Source: an uncultured Pseudanabaenaceae cyanobacterium
Lineage (GTDB): Bacteria; Cyanobacteriota; Cyanobacteriia; PCC-9006; JAAUQQ01
Length of the DNA stretch: 39,928 nt
Reading direction: 5' to 3'
Assembly: GCA_938017515.1 (NCBI GenBank)
Contig: CALIJJ010000222.1
Location: 1-39,928 of the forward strand
The position numbers and the translations under genes are program-made. The notes beneath the pieces are model-generated. The model searched no databases and was not told where the DNA came from. It was given only the letters and a program-made list of their open reading frames with translations. Numbering within the stretch: the first letter of the stretch is position 1; every line of letters begins with the position of its first letter. This document shows, one piece after another, positions 8,733-17,718 of this stretch.

Positions 8733-11036
8733 CTAGAAACGCTCCCAAGCAGGCTGAAATCCCCGCTGCCGGAGGAAATCTTCTTGAATTTGGCGCATCC
8801 TCAAGGCTGTGGTGGTGGAACGGGTGCCCGTTGCCCGATCGACCTCCTGGAATTGATCGAGGGCATCAAGTTTGCGGCCCTCAACTAAAAGCAATTCTGC
8901 CAAGGACTGCATGGCCAGGCGATCGCCCGGTTTGTAGCTCAACAGCTGCGTATAGAGGTCCTTCGCATCGCCAAAGCGTCGCTGCTGAAACCGCAGCCCC
9001 GCTAAACCGGCCAAGGCAGAATCGTTGTAGGGTTCTCGCTGCAAAATCGTCCCATAGGCCACGCTAGAACGCTCCAGCTGACCCAGCGCTTGGGCCATCT
9101 GGGCCTCCAGCAAGTAGGAGAAAGGCTGGTTGGGATTGGCCACCCGCGCATCATTGACCAAACGGTCCATCAGCGCCCGTCCCTCAAAGCGATTGCGTTG
9201 GGAGACCGCTTCCACCCAACGAACCTGGATGGGAATAAACATCGGATCCCCCACCGACAGGAGCTGGTAGAGCGGCTCACGGGCCCGGTCCGTGGGGAGT
9301 GCCGCCGCCAGGGTGTAGAGTTCTGGGACCGTCTCACCTGGACGAGTCGCCAGCCACAGATTCAGCATGGCCGCTGCATCCGCATCGGTAATCAGGTCCT
9401 GCTGGAAGGCGATCGTGGCCCGAGCAAGCTGGAGCTGCAGGTCCGAAGGATTTGCGGCCAACAGCTGGTCATAGAGCGCCAACGCATCCTGGGGACGGCC
9501 TTGGGCCAGACGGATGCCCGCCAGTCCTCGCACCGCCGCAGAGCGAATCTCCTCGTCGTTGGTGCCAGTATTCAAAATGGCAATGTAACGGGTGGCGCTT
9601 TCCTCAAGACGATTTTGCAACCGCTCAATATCCGCATAGAGCAGTTGCGGAGCGAGATCCTGGGCACCACTGGGAGTCTGTTGATAAACCGAGAGGGAAG
9701 CCAGGGCGCCCGAAAAATCCTCTCGCTCGATGAGCAATTGCGCCACCCGAAAATTCAGGAACGGCACTTCGACATTGGCGGCAAGGAGGCGCTGATAAAC
9801 CGGCAACAATTCCACAAACGGATCGAGGGGAACCAGCGCCTGAGCCAAGGCTCGCTGCTCGGAGGCCGAATTGGGCAAGGGCTGGACTAGGGTCAGGACC
9901 CGCCGCCTTGTTTCAGCCTGATTCACCTGGCCCAACTGGTTGTCGAGAACCACCAATTTGAGCGCAACAATTCGGTTAGCGGGCTCCATCTGAGCAAGCT
10001 GCTGGTAGAGCTGGCGAGCATAGGGTCGCTCCGCCGGAATCCCACTGAGAACATCAGCGACCTCCAAAAGGAGCGAGCTGGAAGGGGCTGGCGTTTCCTG
10101 AAGTTCGGCGCGGTAGAGTGCCGCAGCTTCAGTCAACAATTCTGGAATCGTCTGGGATTGACCAATTTCATTCAGAGCCCGGGCCAGGGGAAGACGGGCC
10201 TCCCGACGACCTCGCAGGGCATCAAGGAGGGCCAGGGCATCCGCTGGACGTCCCGCATCCAGATAGGCCTGCGCGAGCTCCGAGCGAAGCTGAAGCGCCG
10301 ATTCATCGGTACTGTTTGTCAGCTGACCTTCCAGCAACCGAATCGCGGCCACTGCATTCCCACTGCCGCGCAGGGCACGGGCATAGGCGATCGCCGCATT
10401 GCGGTCAATCTCCCCACCGGTTGCCTCATAACGACGAAACAGATCCAGCCCCCGGGCAAAATCACCGCTGTAGGTATAAACCTGGGCCGCTCCGAGCAGA
10501 ACTTCTGGGGTAGATCCTCCCCGCTGAAAGACAGCCTCATAGTCCGCGACAGCCTCGGCAAAACGTCCCTGGTATCCCTGAAGCAGCGCCCGTTGGGCAA
10601 GGGCCTCTGTATCGTCAGGTTCCTGGGCGAGAAAGCGATTCAGCGCCTCAATACCGGGCTGTTGCCACTCAGGGCGAAAACCGCCAAGTAGCCCCACGGT
10701 CTTCAAAGCCAAGGCATTGTCTGGGTCTTGCTTGAGCACGGCCTGGTAAGCATTCCAGGAATCGAGATCACGACCGGCACGACGGTAGGCGATCGCCAAT
10801 CCCAACTTCGCCTCCATCACATTGGGATAGCGCTCCACCGCCCGCTCAAAGACAGGGATGGCTTGATCGACCTGATCACGACCCAGGAGGGAATAGCCCC
10901 GGCGAACCTGGGTGGGAATGGATTGCTGAGCCTGGGCAACAGATGACTCCTGGGCCAGGATTGCAGGTGTTCCGGCAAGGGCCAGCCCCAATCCCAAACT
11001 GAGGACAAACTGTGATGTCCGAATACGCGGAAGCAT
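8733..11036 (-). CDS. TPR-repeat periplasmic protein, equivalent of the TPR half of BcsC
   Basis: TPR scaffolds bridge inner-membrane synthase and outer-membrane pore in several exopolysaccharide systems; in Gram-negative cellulose synthesis this is the N-terminal part of BcsC. Numbering from ATG 11036: a signal peptide (1-28, hydrophobic FVLSLGLGLALAG, ending AILAQ) then helical repeats almost to the end with TPR-like signatures such as LLGRDQVDQAIPVFERAVERYP, repeated ALAQRALLQGYQGRFAEAV-type units, and QRRFGDAKDLYTQLLSYKPGD near the C terminus. There is no C-terminal barrel; the protein ends WERF. Length 767 aa matches the TPR portion of BcsC (about 780). I chose ATG 11036 over an upstream ATG at 11150 because it places the signal peptide at the N terminus. 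It sits between the barrel gene and the GH8 gene. Identification rests on context plus TPR pattern. Confidence 0.85.
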   Translation of the reverse strand: MLPRIRTSQFVLSLGLGLALAGTPAILAQESSVAQAQQSIPTQVRRGYSLLGRDQVDQAIPVFERAVERYPNVMEAKLGLAIAYRRAGRDLDSWNAYQAVLKQDPDNALALKTVGLLGGFRPEWQQPGIEALNRFLAQEPDDTEALAQRALLQGYQGRFAEAVADYEAVFQRGGSTPEVLLGAAQVYTYSGDFARGLDLFRRYEATGGEIDRNAAIAYARALRGSGNAVAAIRLLEGQLTNSTDESALQLRSELAQAYLDAGRPADALALLDALRGRREARLPLARALNEIGQSQTIPELLTEAAALYRAELQETPAPSSSLLLEVADVLSGIPAERPYARQLYQQLAQMEPANRIVALKLVVLDNQLGQVNQAETRRRVLTLVQPLPNSASEQRALAQALVPLDPFVELLPVYQRLLAANVEVPFLNFRVAQLLIEREDFSGALASLSVYQQTPSGAQDLAPQLLYADIERLQNRLEESATRYIAILNTGTNDEEIRSAAVRGLAGIRLAQGRPQDALALYDQLLAANPSDLQLQLARATIAFQQDLITDADAAAMLNLWLATRPGETVPELYTLAAALPTDRAREPLYQLLSVGDPMFIPIQVRWVEAVSQRNRFEGRALMDRLVNDARVANPNQPFSYLLEAQMAQALGQLERSSVAYGTILQREPYNDSALAGLAGLRFQQRRFGDAKDLYTQLLSYKPGDRLAMQSLAELLLVEGRKLDALDQFQEVDRATGTRSTTTALRMRQIQEDFLRQRGFQPAWERF

Positions 11037-11160
11037 GGCGCTGGTGTCGATAAAAATTTTGAACAACGTATCGTAAGGTCCGATGTCTTGGTCACGGGCT
11101 TGATGCTTAGCCGCTCTATTCCTTCGCCCAAGCATTTTTAGCCTGGGCAACCTGCAACCC

Positions 11161-14100
11161 TTATCTATTTGTCAGGTTACCCCGGGGCACTGGGTCAAAC
11201 TCTGCCTTGAGACGAAAACCAGCAACGGCCTCGGAAAACTCATCTCTGCCCTGAAGCGAAAAGCCCAAACGCAAGTTAGGAAGGAAGCGAAAATCGTAAA
11301 ACAATTCCAGCACATCCGGCGCGGGTTCAATATTGAAGTCGCGGCGTAGACTCTCGTTAGAGAGATTCCGACCGTAGGCTAGTCCAATGCGATCGTCTTG
11401 ACTGAAGACATCTTGGAAATTGAAGCCGAGGCCAAAGGTGTCGCCGCCCTCATCTAAGTCCAAGTTTTCGTAGCGACCATAGCGGCCAAACAAGCCCATT
11501 TTGAGATTGGGGACATACCATTCGGCATTGACACCGTAGGCTTGTTCGCGATCGCCGCTGCGCAGCCCTGTGCCTCCATCTGAACGAGCAATGGAAAAGA
11601 CTTCCTGGAAGCCATCATCATTGCCCGAATCCTTATCCGACGCATAGGTACCCCGGATAATGGCGTTGCCATAGCGAACCCCCACCTCTCCAGCAAAACC
11701 ATCAAGGGCAAAGCCACCCAGCGAATCATCCGAAGAGAACGCCGCCGCCTTCAGCTCAATGTTGTCCGTGGCCGTCCAGTTGAGCAGCATGCCTGTACGG
11801 GAGGCAATACCCGTCGCACTGAGCGCCGGATTGGTCTGAAAAGCCGTGTTGAAGAAATGAGTTGCAGAATCCTTCGCAAAACTATTGCGATCAAAATAGG
11901 AGGTCAGATCCAACTGACCCACTGCAAAGCGAAGATTAGGAAGCTGTTCCAGGGAAGCCGCCGCATAGAGCTCATTCACAGTGAATCCATTGCTCTCTCC
12001 AACCGCAAATGAGTCCCCCGTAGAAACATCAAACGAGCCTCCAAACAGCAAATTGGAGGTCAGCGGATAGGTCGTCGTGATCCGAGCCCGGGTAGACGTA
12101 TCACTCCCTTCCGAAAGAAAAACGCCCTGGAGGAAATAGTTCGGGCGGGCCAAGGCATTGGTCCGCAGCAGTTGGCCATCCCTAAACTGAGGCAAGCTTG
12201 CCCCTTGCTGAACCTCGGGTACCGGCGGCGGTGTGGTGACGCCCGGGGAGGTTTGTACCGTAGCGGGTCCATCCAGCGGGCCTCCAACAGCAGCACCAGT
12301 AGGCTGCCCAACCGTCGGCAGTGTGCCCGCAGGCGTCGCCAAAACAGGCTGGGGATCAAGGGGAGGGGAATCCATGGAAGGCTGATCCGGCAAGACCTGA
12401 TTAGGAACAGGCTGCCCCGACAAGCTTGTGGGCCAGGCAGGCAGACCACCGGGAGAAGCACCAGGGGAAAGCGAAGCATTGCCCCAAGCCGATGGCTGAT
12501 TCAATCCAGGAGGCGCCGGGATGGGCGCATAGGTGGCCGAAGAAGCAGAGCCAACCAAGCCAAAGTTATTGCCGTAGCTACCTGGGAGGGGAGGGGAGGG
12601 CAAAAGCAGGGGTTGGGCTGGCGCGGCAGCAACGTTACCACCGTAGAACGGAGCAGCAGGCTGGGGAGATAGCTGCTGAGGCGCCCCAGCATAATTGCCA
12701 TTGGGATAGACCGGGGGATTGACCGGGACATAGCCCGGCATTGCCGCAGCCGGAGCCGTTGAATAAGCCGATGGAGTGGGATAAGCCACAGATGGATATC
12801 CCGGTGCCGCGTAACCGACCTGAGGATAGGCTGGAGCTGGATACGCCACGGGGTAACCCGGTGCAGGGGCGTAACCGGGAACTGGCGAGCCAGGAGCTTG
12901 ATAGCCCACAGCCGGAACTCCCGGCACCGTTGGAGCCATCGGTGCGGCGTAACCCGGTGGAGCGTAACCGGATGCGCCATAACCCGCCATGGGATAGGGC
13001 TGCACCGGAGCCATATACATCGGCATTCCGGTGGGGGAATACACGACATAGTAGGGCTGGGGCATCACCGGATAGGCCATCGGCTGCCCCACGGGTGCAC
13101 CGTAATAGGGCTGCGGAGGGTATTGGGGGGTGGCCTGAGGCTGGGCGTATGGCTGGACGTATTGAGGCTGGGCGTACTGGGGATACCCCTGCTGGGGTAA
13201 GGGTTGCCCGTACCCCGGCACATAAGCTGGGGCAGCCATCGGGGCCTGACCGTAGGCTGGGGAGAGAGGCGGCAGGGCTTGGCCCACCACCGCTGCTGGG
13301 GAGGCGGTGGCATCGGAAGCAGACTCCATAGCGTGACCTGGATAGGCCGCCGGAGCAAGCACAGGCAATGGCTCCCGAGACATTGTCGAAGAACGACGGG
13401 CCAACTGTCCCAGCAGAGGCGTATTCAGGTCCTTATCCGCCAGCAAACGAGGAGCCGTCGTAGAACGAATCGCCGATCGGGGCGCAGGAGGAGCTGGCAT
13501 CGCCAGCTCCGTCGCTTTGATCGGCTGAGCGGCTCGGCTCAGACGCAACTTGGGCTTAACAACAGGACTGGACGGAACAGGTGGGGAGACATCTGCCAAA
13601 GGCTGGTCCAAAAGGACAGAGGGAGAGGCAGGAACCACAGATGAGACGGGAGAAGCCGAACGCTGGCCAGCATCGAGAGCGGGTTCATCATCACGGGATG
13701 CCGCCATTTGCTCAATCAAAGCAGCTTCAGTCGCTTGAAAGGAAACCGACGACGCTTCGCCTTGAGACGGTGCAACAGGCTTAGCCTCCACAGAGCGGTA
13801 GCGCTGGGCAGGTACAGAGGCCGCAGCAATGATGTGAGGGTCACTGCTCACCTGCACAGGTACCTCGACCGCCACTTCAACATCGATGCCACTGGGCGCT
13901 TCGCTAGCATCCTTCGCCTGAGGCGAAGCATCAATCTCATCAGAAATGCCATCAGAGCCATCAGACACTTCACCAGCATCCGTAGCCTGCAACGAAATGG
14001 GTTGCCCTGCTGAAACAACCAGCGATCGCGCCGTCTGCGCAGCGGGTACAACTCGGGACTCTGCCAATGCTCGATCAGCAGCCAACATCTCGGGCGTCGG

Positions 14101-14331
14101 CGCAGGAACAGCGCCCCAGGGCGACTCACCTGCATCCACCCGTTCACTTTCCACCGGCAATGCCTGGGCCTGGAGAATACCCGATGCCAACATCACAGAG
14201 AGAGAGCCAACAGAACAGAGGCGCCGGGCAGCCCCTGCGAGTTGACCTGGCATAGAAGGGTTGGGCGTCGCAGAAGACGCTGGAGTCAGGGATGACAAAA
14301 TTGCAAATAAACGAAGGAACTGACTGGCCAT
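11161..14331 (-). CDS. Large outer-membrane beta-barrel protein with low-complexity N-terminal region, probable cellulose-export pore
   Basis: First gene of the cellulose operon, 1056 aa. Seen: an N terminus with two candidate signal sequences (1-21, or an RRLC-led stretch 36-57 ending AQA after a second Met at 27); an Ala/Ser/Val/Pro-rich region (58-350); a Pro/Tyr/Gln/Ala/Gly-rich region (about 358-565) with many GY-P and YPQ units; a Pro-rich spacer; and a C-terminal domain (about 712-1056) of alternating polar/hydrophobic strands separated by acidic loops, for example LRFAVGQLDLTSYFD, KMGLFGRYGRYENLD and LRLGFSLQGRDEF. This is a porin-like outer-membrane barrel of about 14-16 strands, somewhat like cyanobacterial carbohydrate porins. 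The stop is 124 bp before the TPR start. Inference: barrel plus TPR protein together replace BcsC. It does not end in the usual aromatic residue (ends LTNR). Alternative: a porin or matrix anchor unrelated to export. Confidence 0.75.
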   Translation of the reverse strand: MASQFLRLFAILSSLTPASSATPNPSMPGQLAGAARRLCSVGSLSVMLASGILQAQALPVESERVDAGESPWGAVPAPTPEMLAADRALAESRVVPAAQTARSLVVSAGQPISLQATDAGEVSDGSDGISDEIDASPQAKDASEAPSGIDVEVAVEVPVQVSSDPHIIAAASVPAQRYRSVEAKPVAPSQGEASSVSFQATEAALIEQMAASRDDEPALDAGQRSASPVSSVVPASPSVLLDQPLADVSPPVPSSPVVKPKLRLSRAAQPIKATELAMPAPPAPRSAIRSTTAPRLLADKDLNTPLLGQLARRSSTMSREPLPVLAPAAYPGHAMESASDATASPAAVVGQALPPLSPAYGQAPMAAPAYVPGYGQPLPQQGYPQYAQPQYVQPYAQPQATPQYPPQPYYGAPVGQPMAYPVMPQPYYVVYSPTGMPMYMAPVQPYPMAGYGASGYAPPGYAAPMAPTVPGVPAVGYQAPGSPVPGYAPAPGYPVAYPAPAYPQVGYAAPGYPSVAYPTPSAYSTAPAAAMPGYVPVNPPVYPNGNYAGAPQQLSPQPAAPFYGGNVAAAPAQPLLLPSPPLPGSYGNNFGLVGSASSATYAPIPAPPGLNQPSAWGNASLSPGASPGGLPAWPTSLSGQPVPNQVLPDQPSMDSPPLDPQPVLATPAGTLPTVGQPTGAAVGGPLDGPATVQTSPGVTTPPPVPEVQQGASLPQFRDGQLLRTNALARPNYFLQGVFLSEGSDTSTRARITTTYPLTSNLLFGGSFDVSTGDSFAVGESNGFTVNELYAAASLEQLPNLRFAVGQLDLTSYFDRNSFAKDSATHFFNTAFQTNPALSATGIASRTGMLLNWTATDNIELKAAAFSSDDSLGGFALDGFAGEVGVRYGNAIIRGTYASDKDSGNDDGFQEVFSIARSDGGTGLRSGDREQAYGVNAEWYVPNLKMGLFGRYGRYENLDLDEGGDTFGLGFNFQDVFSQDDRIGLAYGRNLSNESLRRDFNIEPAPDVLELFYDFRFLPNLRLGFSLQGRDEFSEAVAGFRLKAEFDPVPRGNLTNR
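12637..13260 (-). repeat. Coding region for Pro/Tyr/Gln-rich low-complexity segment
   Basis: Encodes about residues 358-565 of the barrel protein. The DNA is built of diverged short units around codons for Gly-Tyr-x-Pro and Tyr-Pro-x, so long frames are also open in other frames and on the opposite strand; these are shadows. The segment should be unstructured and aromatic-rich. Confidence 0.75.
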
Positions 14332-14851
14332 GCCTCACACACCAAGGGTTAGAACAGCTGAAACGGTGCCATCGCGGGCCTGACTCTAAGTAGATCGATA
14401 CGCAGCCTACACCCAAGCGATGATTTCACGGCTGGCCGCATGTATATTTTTTGACACACAGTTACCCACGGTACGCGATCTAACTGGAATTGCCAACTGC
14501 TTAGAGAATAATCATAGAGTGCCACAAACTTGCGGTCTGATTCACATGGGGAGCTAAAGATAAACCGAAGGAACAATTTGCTCAGCCAGACCCCAGCGCA
14601 CCCCATAGACTGACGGACGAAAACTATCCCGGCAAAGCGGGAATAATCAGTAGTAAATAAGTAGGCTCTAGACCATGGCGACGTGATTAATCCTCGGCAA
14701 CTCGATCGTCAGGAAATCGAGCGTCAAGACATTAGCGGTCCTCCCCAATGAAGGCTTATTTCCCTTGAGCCCCCTGCGCAAAACACCGTTTCCTTCTAGA
14801 TTTTCCTGACCCAGACTATCTTTTCACACCTGTCTTTCCCTGTAATTCTCC
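14332..14851. other. Divergent intergenic region upstream of the cellulose operon
   Basis: 520 bp between the leftward cellulose operon and the rightward lipoprotein gene; the operon promoter should be here. A TTGACA hexamer at 14451 (+) has no matching -10 at 16-18 bp. A small inverted pair, CTCGAT (14701) and ATCGAG (14716), is present. An 85-codon minus-strand frame (14349-14606) has no features of a gene. No confident promoter can be placed. Confidence 0.4.
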
Positions 14852-15565
14852 ATGACAATGCAACGGCTCCTCCCCCTTGCTCTCCTCGGTACAAGCCTTG
14901 CCATCGCAGGGTGCCAATCCTCTCAAGCAGACCTGACCCAACTCTCTTTGGAGGTCAAGCCCAGTCGTCAGGTTGGCGCCTACAAATTGTCAGGAAGCAC
15001 CAATTTGCCTGATGGCACTGAGCTAACCATCCAAGGGCTCCGTCAACTCACGGCGATAGAACCAGGCATGCCCGATGACAGTGCAGACAGTTTTTCTATC
15101 CTCGATCGCAAGGCGATTCAGGTTAACGATGGGCGCTGGGAAGCAAGCCTACAAATTTGGCAATCCGGACCGGATGGGGAGCCCGCTGAGTCGTGGCAAG
15201 TTCATCTGCCCAACGGCAATCAGAGCTATGACCCCGCAGACGAAGTCCTGTTTACCGTGACGACGCCACCGAGAAAAGATGCCCAAGCGTTAGACAAACA
15301 GTGGAATGCCAGCAAGAACAACCCCGAAGGCCAACAGGTTGGCTTTACAGCGACGGGGCTGTGGTTCTTGCAGGCCGGAAAACAGCTCAATCTTGCCCCG
15401 CCCATCATCAGCGATGAAGCCTTGGCCGGTGGCCCCGAAACAATCGCCATCTGGCAGAGCCAGGGACAAGCCAAGCCCCTTTCGGTGGATGACTCCATTG
15501 CAGACCCGTCCCTAGCCCAGCCCTTTAACGATGCAGCAATCGCCCCTGAGGCAATATTGCGTTAA
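14852..15565 (+). CDS. Lipoprotein of unknown function
   Basis: Not recognised. 237 aa with a short charged start (MTMQR), a hydrophobic stretch and a lipobox IAGC with the acylated Cys at 21, so it should be exported and lipid-anchored. The mature part is beta-rich with a segment VGAYKLSGSTNLPDG (about 40-54) that resembles the first strands of small Ig-like modules used in cell-surface proteins. It has no cysteine-rich or metal-binding pattern. ATG codons at 14852 and 14858 are both possible starts; no ribosome-binding site is clear. It diverges from the cellulose operon and converges, with a 15-bp gap, on a second secreted gene. Confidence 0.8.
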   Translation: MTMQRLLPLALLGTSLAIAGCQSSQADLTQLSLEVKPSRQVGAYKLSGSTNLPDGTELTIQGLRQLTAIEPGMPDDSADSFSILDRKAIQVNDGRWEASLQIWQSGPDGEPAESWQVHLPNGNQSYDPADEVLFTVTTPPRKDAQALDKQWNASKNNPEGQQVGFTATGLWFLQAGKQLNLAPPIISDEALAGGPETIAIWQSQGQAKPLSVDDSIADPSLAQPFNDAAIAPEAILR

Positions 15566-15580
15566 GGGGGACACGTTCAG

Positions 15581-16693
15581 TTAGCGCTGGCGTAACTCCA
15601 GTGTCGTCGTTTTGCTGGTCTGATTCTGGAGTTCAGCAGTCAGCTCAACGGTATAGCGTGTGCCGCGCTGAAGTATGGCAGGGGAGGGGACTTCAAGCTC
15701 AAAGCGTCCCTGGGCATCGGCCTGGACGACTTGATTGATCAAGCGATCCCCACCAATGTTCACGACCCCGCCGAGAATAGGAGTCGTTGCGGTAACAACA
15801 ACATTGACTTGGGCACTGGGACTGGTTTCGCCACTGAGGGTGAAGCCACGGGTCTGGATGCGATCGCCATCCTGATGACTCGTCACCCTAGGAGCCGTTA
15901 ACGGAGCAGATGTCGCAGGCGTACTTGAAGTTCCACTCCCCGTCGTCGGCGGCGAACTGCCGGGCTGCGAAGGATTCGAGGACGTCGGCGGCGTCGAAGC
16001 CTGGGCCTGGACACCAAACATTGCGGGCTGGGCAGCGGCCCCATAGGTCACGACCCCTTGGCTTTCGAGCCGACCGATCACAACCCCCTCACGCACATCA
16101 CTGTCAACTGCCACGGGCAAGGTTGCAGTGTAAACTCCAGCCGAAGACTCCTGAGCCTGAATCTCACGCACGGTTCGTCCATTTTCCACAAGCAAAACAG
16201 AGGCTCGGCCTCCCCGAGTCCCATTGAGCGTCACCAGGAACGTCGCTCCAGGTCTCAGACCCTCCGCAGCATTGTGGGTGACCTGACTGACGGTCAATGT
16301 CACCTGGGGGCGCACCGTAAAATTCCAGCTGACGCTGCGCAATTGCCCCTGAGTCGATTCATAGTCCAGGCGTACCGTATAGTCCCCAGCCGGAAGGGGA
16401 GCACTGGGGCGATAGCTAAAGAAACTTCGCGTAATCGTACTGCGGGACGTAATGTCTTGAGCATTGAGAAGAATTTTGACGGACCCTGCTTTGACAGAAA
16501 CACCGGCTTCATTCTCAAAAACACCAGAAATTGAAGTATCTGGAGATACCGTTTGACTGTTAACGCTGGGCGTCACATCAATCACACGCTGGGCCTGGGC
16601 CGTTGTCATCCCCAGAAGAGCTGGCACAAAAACACTGACCCCTCCCAGACTTAATCTCGTCAACAGCACCCACAATCTAACTTTCATCAACAT
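15581..16693 (-). CDS. Secreted protein with Ig-like beta domains, unknown function
   Basis: Not recognised as a named family. 370 aa. A signal peptide (about 1-35, ending TAQAQ) is followed by a region with DVTPSVNSQTVSPDTSISGVF-type strands, then FTVRPQVTLTVSQVTHNAA and a stretch resembling surface Ig-like modules, a Ser/Thr/Pro/Gly linker (about 233-265), and a last module with GFTLSGETSPSAQVNVVVTA, a pattern common in bacterial Ig-like repeats. Probably located in the periplasm or on the outer surface. It is monocistronic, ends 15 bp from the opposing lipoprotein gene, and a nested inverted repeat lies about 110 bp upstream of its start. The pair with the lipoprotein may be functionally linked, but that is only positional inference. 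Confidence 0.82.
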   Translation of the reverse strand: MLMKVRLWVLLTRLSLGGVSVFVPALLGMTTAQAQRVIDVTPSVNSQTVSPDTSISGVFENEAGVSVKAGSVKILLNAQDITSRSTITRSFFSYRPSAPLPAGDYTVRLDYESTQGQLRSVSWNFTVRPQVTLTVSQVTHNAAEGLRPGATFLVTLNGTRGGRASVLLVENGRTVREIQAQESSAGVYTATLPVAVDSDVREGVVIGRLESQGVVTYGAAAQPAMFGVQAQASTPPTSSNPSQPGSSPPTTGSGTSSTPATSAPLTAPRVTSHQDGDRIQTRGFTLSGETSPSAQVNVVVTATTPILGGVVNIGGDRLINQVVQADAQGRFELEVPSPAILQRGTRYTVELTAELQNQTSKTTTLELRQR

Positions 16694-16800
16694 GAGTTTC
16701 GCCTAAATCACAGATTCGATCGCTGCCATGGAACAGGGGCAGACACTGTTGCAAGAGAACTCCATGGCGATAATTACACCCAGCTTCACTTCACCACTTC

Positions 16801-16853
16801 CTGTCCAAAATTTCATCCCGCATCTGGATGAAATTCGTAACGGCTTAGGACAG
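16801..16853. repeat. Nested inverted repeat upstream of the Ig-like gene
   Basis: An inner perfect 10-bp pair (AATTTCATCC at 16809-16818, GGATGAAATT at 16826-16835, 7-nt loop) sits inside an outer pair CTGTCC (16801-16806) and GGACAG (16848-16853). The place, about 110 bp before the start of the leftward gene, fits an operator or a structured 5' leader. Confidence 0.7.
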
Positions 16854-17225
16854 CTTCAAGGTGGCTAATTTTTATCTGATGCATGGGCATCGTGCAGATA
16901 CGGCCCCCTTCTCATCAACATGTCAAGAGATTCCGTAGTTTTAGGTATGAACTGCCTGAGAACAGATGGGCAGTTTAAAAGTAGTGCATTAAAGATTTGC
17001 ACAGCTCCGGTCCAATGCAGTTTTCCTGCGCCTGAGGCTTCGCACCCTTCTCTTCGGCAACCTCAGACCTCGGCACTCCCCCCCATGCCAGGTTCAGTGA
17101 TCAGATGTCATCGCGACAAGTGGACGTAACGCTACTTGAGCGCAGTCTGAGCATTGGTTCGCATCACGACCGGACTAACGATTGAATTACCCCAAACTCC
17201 TCCCACTCGTTCACGGTTTGAACCT

Positions 17226-17402
17226 ATGGAAAGCCAGAAACAATTCTCACTCAAGTTCCCCGTTTGGCAATATCTGACTCAGCCCCTCTTTCAAGAGGGT
17301 TTCCATCTGCGCATCAGCCCCAAATCTTTTTGGAAAGACTACCAGGTCGATTTCCTAGAGCACTGTCTGATGATTACCTCCGAAAGCTCCAATCCGAATT
17401 AG
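17226..17402 (+). CDS. Doubtful small open frame (58 aa)
   Basis: ATG at 17226 opens a 58-codon frame with an even mix of hydrophobic and charged residues (begins MESQKQFSLKFPVWQYL). There is no ribosome-binding site and no family is recognised. It is the only frame in this kilobase that looks remotely protein-like, and it ends just before the 15-bp tandem repeat. Confidence 0.25.
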   Translation: MESQKQFSLKFPVWQYLTQPLFQEGFHLRISPKSFWKDYQVDFLEHCLMITSESSNPN

Positions 17403-17410
17403 TTTTCTTT

Positions 17411-17451
17411 CCAGACGTTTGCCTTCCAGACGTTTGCCTTCCAGACGTTTG
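17411..17451. repeat. Three 15-bp tandem repeats
   Basis: Unit CCAGACGTTTGCCTT at 17411, 17426 and 17441 (last copy 11 nt). Intergenic. Confidence 0.9.
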
Positions 17452-17615
17452 ATTATCTGAAGGAAAAATGATTGTCTGAAGGAGAAAAGGGCCGAAATGG
17501 AAGACTGGAGCAAACGAGAGCGTCATCATGACGAAAGGATTTGCTCCTAGGCCAGGGCGGTTTGACAGGGTTAGAATTCTACCGGGTACGCTTTCCCATC
17601 CGAAAGCGAATGATT

Positions 17616-17687
17616 AAAACGCTAGGAATGTCGATCGCCAATGTTGCCATGGCGCAACAGCGGGATCAGGCATTGGCCTAGCGTTTT
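17616..17687. terminator. Long branched hairpin, probable terminator downstream of moxR
   Basis: Arms AAAACGCTAGG (17616-17626) and CCTAGCGTTTT (17677-17687) enclose a further AATG/CATT pairing and an inner GTTGC/GCAAC hairpin (17643-17658). The + strand continues with six Ts and the - strand with TTTTAA, so it could end transcription of moxR (stop at 17719) and of anything arriving from the left. A structured small RNA cannot be excluded. Confidence 0.6.
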
Positions 17688-17718
17688 TTGCTGGGATTGC
17701 CTGCGATAGATTCGTCAG

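Larger units (their letters stand above)
16694..17718. other. Gene-poor kilobase between the Ig-like gene and moxR
   Basis: Contains the upstream region of the secreted Ig-like gene, a nested inverted repeat (16801-16853), a doubtful 58-codon frame (17226-17402), a 15-bp tandem repeat (17411-17451) followed by two TCTGAAGGA-containing copies (about 17455-17486), and a long hairpin (17616-17687). A 69-codon frame at 16920-17129 shows no features of a gene. No RNA gene is recognised. Confidence 0.5.

Noticed and set aside
12741..13331. Long frames opposite to the barrel gene low-complexity region
   Set aside because: They arise from the codon bias of Pro/Tyr/Gln repeats and carry no domain.
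14451..14456. TTGACA as a -35 box
   Set aside because: No suitable -10 at 16-18 bp and no conserved context.
7016..14716. A 13-mer GATCGTCAGGAAA shared by 7016 and 14704
   Set aside because: Sharing a 13-mer within 40 kb is expected by chance.
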